Origin: AC-51 sp036265325
GTDB lineage: Bacteria > Actinomycetota > UBA4738 > HRBIN12
Length of the DNA: 64,000 nucleotides
NCBI GenBank assembly: GCA_036265325.1
Contig: DATAPH010000049.1
Span: forward strand, 1 to 64,000
Direction: 5' to 3'
Part shown: in pieces, positions 61,599 to 64,000 of the stretch
How the letters are laid out: the number at the start of each line of letters is the position of its first letter
Position numbering within the stretch: the first letter of the stretch is position 1
Position numbers and translations under genes: made by a program
Notes under the pieces: generated by a model
Databases searched by the model: none
What the model was told of the DNA's origin: nothing
What the model saw: the letters and a program-made list of their open reading frames with translations, nothing else

Positions 61599-62338
61599 CG
61601 AAGCTCCGCGCGGTCACCTTCGACTTCTGGCACACGCTGGTCGCCGAACATCCCGGCACGATGCGCCGGATGCAGCTCGAGGAGTGGAGCAGACTGCTGG
61701 CGCGCGCCGGTCACGCGCGTGAGGACGCGGACCTCGAGGCGGCGTTCGCCAAGAACTGGCAGCGCTTCGAGGAGCATTGGTGGAGCAATAGCGGCCAGTA
61801 CACGCCGACGGACTCGGTGCTGTTCATCACGGAGGAGCTGTCGGTGGACCCCACCGACGAGCTCCGCGGCGCGCTGATCGATTCGTACCGGGTCGTCGGC
61901 GAGGCCGCCGAGCTTGAGGTCGCGCCCGGCCTCGAGGTGTGCCTCCGGTCACTGCGCGACGCCGGCGTCCGGCTCGGCATCGTGTGCGACGTCGGCCTGA
62001 CCTCGTCCCCCACGCTCCGCGCGCGCCTCGAGCGCCTCGGCGTCCTGGACGCCTTCGACTCGTGGTCGTTCAGCGACGAAACGGGCGTCTTCAAGCCGGC
62101 GGCAGGGGCTTTCCGGGCGGCGCTCGATCCGCTCGGCGTTGATCCACGTGATGCGGCGCACATCGGTGACAACGAACGCACCGACATCGCGGGCGCCAAC
62201 GCGCTCGGGATGGTCTCCGTCCGGTACGAGGGGTTGCTGCGCGTGACCGGTCTCCTCGACGGCCTGCGGTTCGACGGCACCGCCGACCACGTGATCGACG
62301 ACATCGCGACGCTTCCAGCGGTTCTCGAGATCGCGTGA
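61595..62338 (+). CDS. HAD-superfamily hydrolase with DFWHT active-site loop
   Basis: This 247-residue protein has a HAD core: nucleophile Asp10 in VTFDFWHTLVAE, an alpha-helical cap, Lys in VFKPAAGAF and acidic motif IGDNERTDIAGANALG. The residue two after the nucleophile, Asp in HAD phosphatases, is Trp12, so a usual phosphatase mechanism is doubtful. It is coupled to purL and closes the operon. Substrate is unknown. Confidence 0.85.
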   Translation: MTKLRAVTFDFWHTLVAEHPGTMRRMQLEEWSRLLARAGHAREDADLEAAFAKNWQRFEEHWWSNSGQYTPTDSVLFITEELSVDPTDELRGALIDSYRVVGEAAELEVAPGLEVCLRSLRDAGVRLGIVCDVGLTSSPTLRARLERLGVLDAFDSWSFSDETGVFKPAAGAFRAALDPLGVDPRDAAHIGDNERTDIAGANALGMVSVRYEGLLRVTGLLDGLRFDGTADHVIDDIATLPAVLEIA

Positions 62339-62396
62339 TCCATCTCACGCGGGCGGGCGCTCCGGCGTTGTTCCGGGTGTGGTTGCATCCCTGGCG

Positions 62397-62864
62397 ATGG
62401 GTACGCGGACGCCGCCGCCGTTCGAGCGGTTCCTCCAAGCGAACGGGCCGACCGTGATGCGGTTCCTCGTTGCGGCGGTTGGGCCTGAGCATGCCGACGA
62501 CGCGTACCAGGAGACGTTCTTGTCGGCGCTACGCGCCTACCCGCGCGTGCGAGACGACGGACGCCTGGACAGGTGGATCCTGCGGATCGCGTCGCGAACT
62601 GCGATCGACCACCACCGCGCGCGAGCTCGGCGGCCGGAACCGCGCGCGACGCTCCCCGACCGGCCGCTCGCAGGTCCGGACCCGCGCGACATCGAGCTGC
62701 TCGGGGCCGTGGCCGCGCTGCCGCCCAAGCAACGCGCCGCCGTGGCGCTCCGCCACTTGCTCGACCGTCCCTACCCCGAGATCGCCGAGATCCTCGGGTG
62801 TTCCGAGGAGGCCGCTCGCGCGAACGTCCGTGCCGGCCTCGCGACCCTCAGGGAGCGTGTGTGA
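62397..62864 (+). CDS. ECF-type RNA polymerase sigma factor
   Basis: This protein of about 155 residues has sigma region 2 (FLQANGPTVMRFLVAAVGPE, DDAYQETFLSALRAYPRV) and region 4 (LLGAVAALPPKQRAAVALRH, then YPEIAEILGCSEEAARANVR). No anti-sigma gene follows; instead the stop overlaps the ogt start as TGATG. A GTG at 62379 is an alternative start that would add six residues. It starts 58 bases after the HAD stop; whether it shares the pur transcript is not clear. Confidence 0.88.
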   Translation: MGTRTPPPFERFLQANGPTVMRFLVAAVGPEHADDAYQETFLSALRAYPRVRDDGRLDRWILRIASRTAIDHHRARARRPEPRATLPDRPLAGPDPRDIELLGAVAALPPKQRAAVALRHLLDRPYPEIAEILGCSEEAARANVRAGLATLRERV

Positions 62865-63484
62865 TGGATGACACTGACCTGCGAAGCATGGTGTCGGTCG
62901 CCGACGCGGAAGCGCGCGCTCGCCTCGCCGACGAGCGATTTCGGGCTGCCGCCGACGAGACCGGCCTGATCGACGTAGCCATCGGCACCGTGGGATCGCC
63001 GGTGGGGGAGCTGTTCGTGGCCGTCACGCCGAAGGGCCTCGCGTGTGTCGGGTTCGACGAGCAGGACCGGGCGGCGCTCGAGGACCGGTTCGCGGAGGCG
63101 CTCTCGCCGCGTGTGGTCACGTCGGCGCGCGCCACCGACGCGGTCCGCAGGCAGCTCGACGAGTACTTCGGTAGCGCGCGCCGCCGCTTCGACGTCGAGA
63201 TAGACCATCGGCTGATGTCGCCGTTCGTACGGAAAGTCATGATCCAGACCGCGAAGGTCCCGTACGGCGAGGTCTCGACCTACGGCGCGGTCGCCAGGGG
63301 CATCCATCATCCCGACGCCGCGCGAGCGGTGGGCGCGGCGCTGGGTCAGAACCCGATCCCGATCGTGCTGCCCTGCCACCGGATCATCGGCGCGTCGGGC
63401 AACCTCACCGGCTACGCGGGCGGCTTGCACCGCAAGGAGTTCCTGCTTCGGCTCGAAGGCGACCCGATGCTGTTCCCGTCATAG
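62864..63484 (+). CDS. ogt: Methylated-DNA-protein cysteine methyltransferase
   Basis: This 206-residue suicide enzyme removes alkyl groups from O6-guanine. The active-site motif is IVLPCHRIIGASGNLTGYAG with acceptor Cys171, and the FVRKVMIQTAKVPYGEVSTY DNA-binding region is intact. About 40 N-terminal residues (charged, ARARLADERFRAAADETG) precede the usual Ogt start. Coupling to an ECF sigma gene implies an alkylation or stress regulon; that link is inferred. Confidence 0.94.
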   Translation: MDDTDLRSMVSVADAEARARLADERFRAAADETGLIDVAIGTVGSPVGELFVAVTPKGLACVGFDEQDRAALEDRFAEALSPRVVTSARATDAVRRQLDEYFGSARRRFDVEIDHRLMSPFVRKVMIQTAKVPYGEVSTYGAVARGIHHPDAARAVGAALGQNPIPIVLPCHRIIGASGNLTGYAGGLHRKEFLLRLEGDPMLFPS

Positions 63485-63570
63485 CGCCGCCAATCACGGC
63501 GGGCGGTGTGACGCGCCTCACATGCTGTGTGGCCCAAGGCTGGCAACATTTCGGCGTGACCTACACGGCA

Positions 63571-63600
63571 CCATATATGGCGTATGGCATGCTCCCGTCC
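63571..63600 (+). promoter_or_regulatory. Candidate operator before vapB
   Basis: CCATATATGG (63571-63580) is a perfect palindrome in an otherwise GC-rich context, and GCATGC (63587-63592) is another just before the ATG. VapB-type antitoxins usually bind such sites to repress their own operon. Confidence 0.4.
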
Positions 63601-63819
63601 ATGGAGAAGACCACGGTGTACCTCGACCCCGAGGTTGCGCGCGGCCTGCGTGCGATGTCTCGATCGACCGGCCGCCCGCAGGCGCAGCTGATCCGTGAGG
63701 CGCTCGGGTCCTACCTGGCCGCCACGCCCCGCGCGGAGCTTCCCGGCTGGGTCGGCTCGTGGAAGAACGGGCCGGTCACCGACGCCGCCGACGTTCGCCG
63801 CGCGCCGGTGGGCGCGTGA
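63601..63819 (+). CDS. VapB/CopG-like ribbon-helix-helix antitoxin
   Basis: This 72-residue protein begins EKTTVYLDPEVARGLRAMSR and ends with an acidic/aromatic tail (LPGWVGSWKNG). The N-terminal strand plus two helices is a ribbon-helix-helix DNA-binding fold. The stop overlaps a PIN-domain gene as GTGA, the layout of a vapBC toxin-antitoxin pair. An upstream in-frame start would add about 30 residues that do not look like the family. Confidence 0.85.
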   Translation: MEKTTVYLDPEVARGLRAMSRSTGRPQAQLIREALGSYLAATPRAELPGWVGSWKNGPVTDAADVRRAPVGA

Positions 63820-64000
63820 TCACGCTCGACACCTCCGCGGTCATCGCGCTGGTGAACCGCTCCGACGTCCGGCACGGCGAGGCCGCCCGCGCGCTGGCCG
63901 ATCACGGGCCGACGGTGGTGCCCGTCGCGATCTTGGCCGAGGTCGCGCGCATACTCGACCAACGGCTCGGCGCGATGGCGACGATCGGGTTCCTCCGTGG
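63816..64000 (+). CDS. PIN-domain toxin (VapC-like), cut by window edge
   Basis: The 61 visible residues begin ITLDTSAVIALVNRSDVRHG, with the first catalytic Asp of the PIN ribonuclease fold (LDTS) and a later acidic residue (VAILAEVARIL). GTG overlaps the antitoxin stop. The 3' half, with the remaining active-site acids, is beyond the window. VapC proteins usually cleave tRNA or rRNA; the target is unknown here. Confidence 0.85.
   Translation, partial: MITLDTSAVIALVNRSDVRHGEAARALADHGPTVVPVAILAEVARILDQRLGAMATIGFLR

Overview
The window is GC-rich, gene-dense DNA from an actinomycete-type bacterium (Actinomycetota), probably a poorly characterised lineage. Four things point there. The tad cluster order (tadA-tadB-tadC-small Flp-TadE-TadG-like) matches the mycobacterial Rv3659c-Rv3654c arrangement. 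A DUF5318 gene sits directly before ponA, as in Rv0049-Rv0050. A dnaK-grpE-dnaJ-hspR operon is present. Many genes have a TAnnnT -10 hexamer 6-9 nt before the start codon, which implies leaderless mRNAs. The assignment rests on gene order and motifs only. No plasmid, phage or insertion-sequence gene was seen.

Layout. 1-3204: tad pilus genes, cut at the left edge. 3243-6002: larB-larC-larE for the nickel-pincer cofactor, without larA. 6007-9703: DUF983, cupin, DUF5318 and a class A penicillin-binding protein. 9720-12547: a membrane histidine kinase and NarL-type regulator. 12653-15054: two polyprenol-dependent-type glycosyltransferases. 15144-22439: a MerR regulator and menaquinone genes menG, menF, menD, menA, menB and menE; menC and menH are not here. 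22636-24782: a second two-component pair. 24823-25605: panB. 26081-29957: rpsF-ssb-rpsR-rplI, then dnaB-nth. 29964-32828: M23 peptidase, tRNA-Gly(CCC), trpD and dcd. 32830-34205: a third, soluble two-component pair. 34550-38963: dnaK-hsp20-grpE-dnaJ-hspR under a HAIR-like operator. 38960-43798: GNAT, two DUF3137-like paralogues, LemA, MFS and a metallo-hydrolase. 43800-51321: a sulfur-transport island with a sulfonate-type ABC pair, a YezD-like protein, the Sbp-CysT-CysW-CysA importer, a USP and a TauE/SafE permease. 51416-62338: purA-purD-purE-purB-purC-purS-purQ, an S9 peptidase, purL and a HAD protein, nearly all translationally coupled. 62397-64000: ECF sigma-ogt and a VapBC pair cut at the right edge.

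Genes overlap by 1-4 bases (ATGA, GTGA, TTGA, TGATG) through most operons, so translational coupling is the main organising device. The most notable points are the purE product lacking the catalytic histidine of the SAHRTP motif, the peptidase inside the purQ-purL junction, the leaderless-promoter signature at 15 genes, overlapping divergent -10 elements between menB and menE, a DnaA-box-like cluster before dnaB, and an SSB without the usual acidic tip. I did not find a clearly new multi-gene system; these are the places I would look first.
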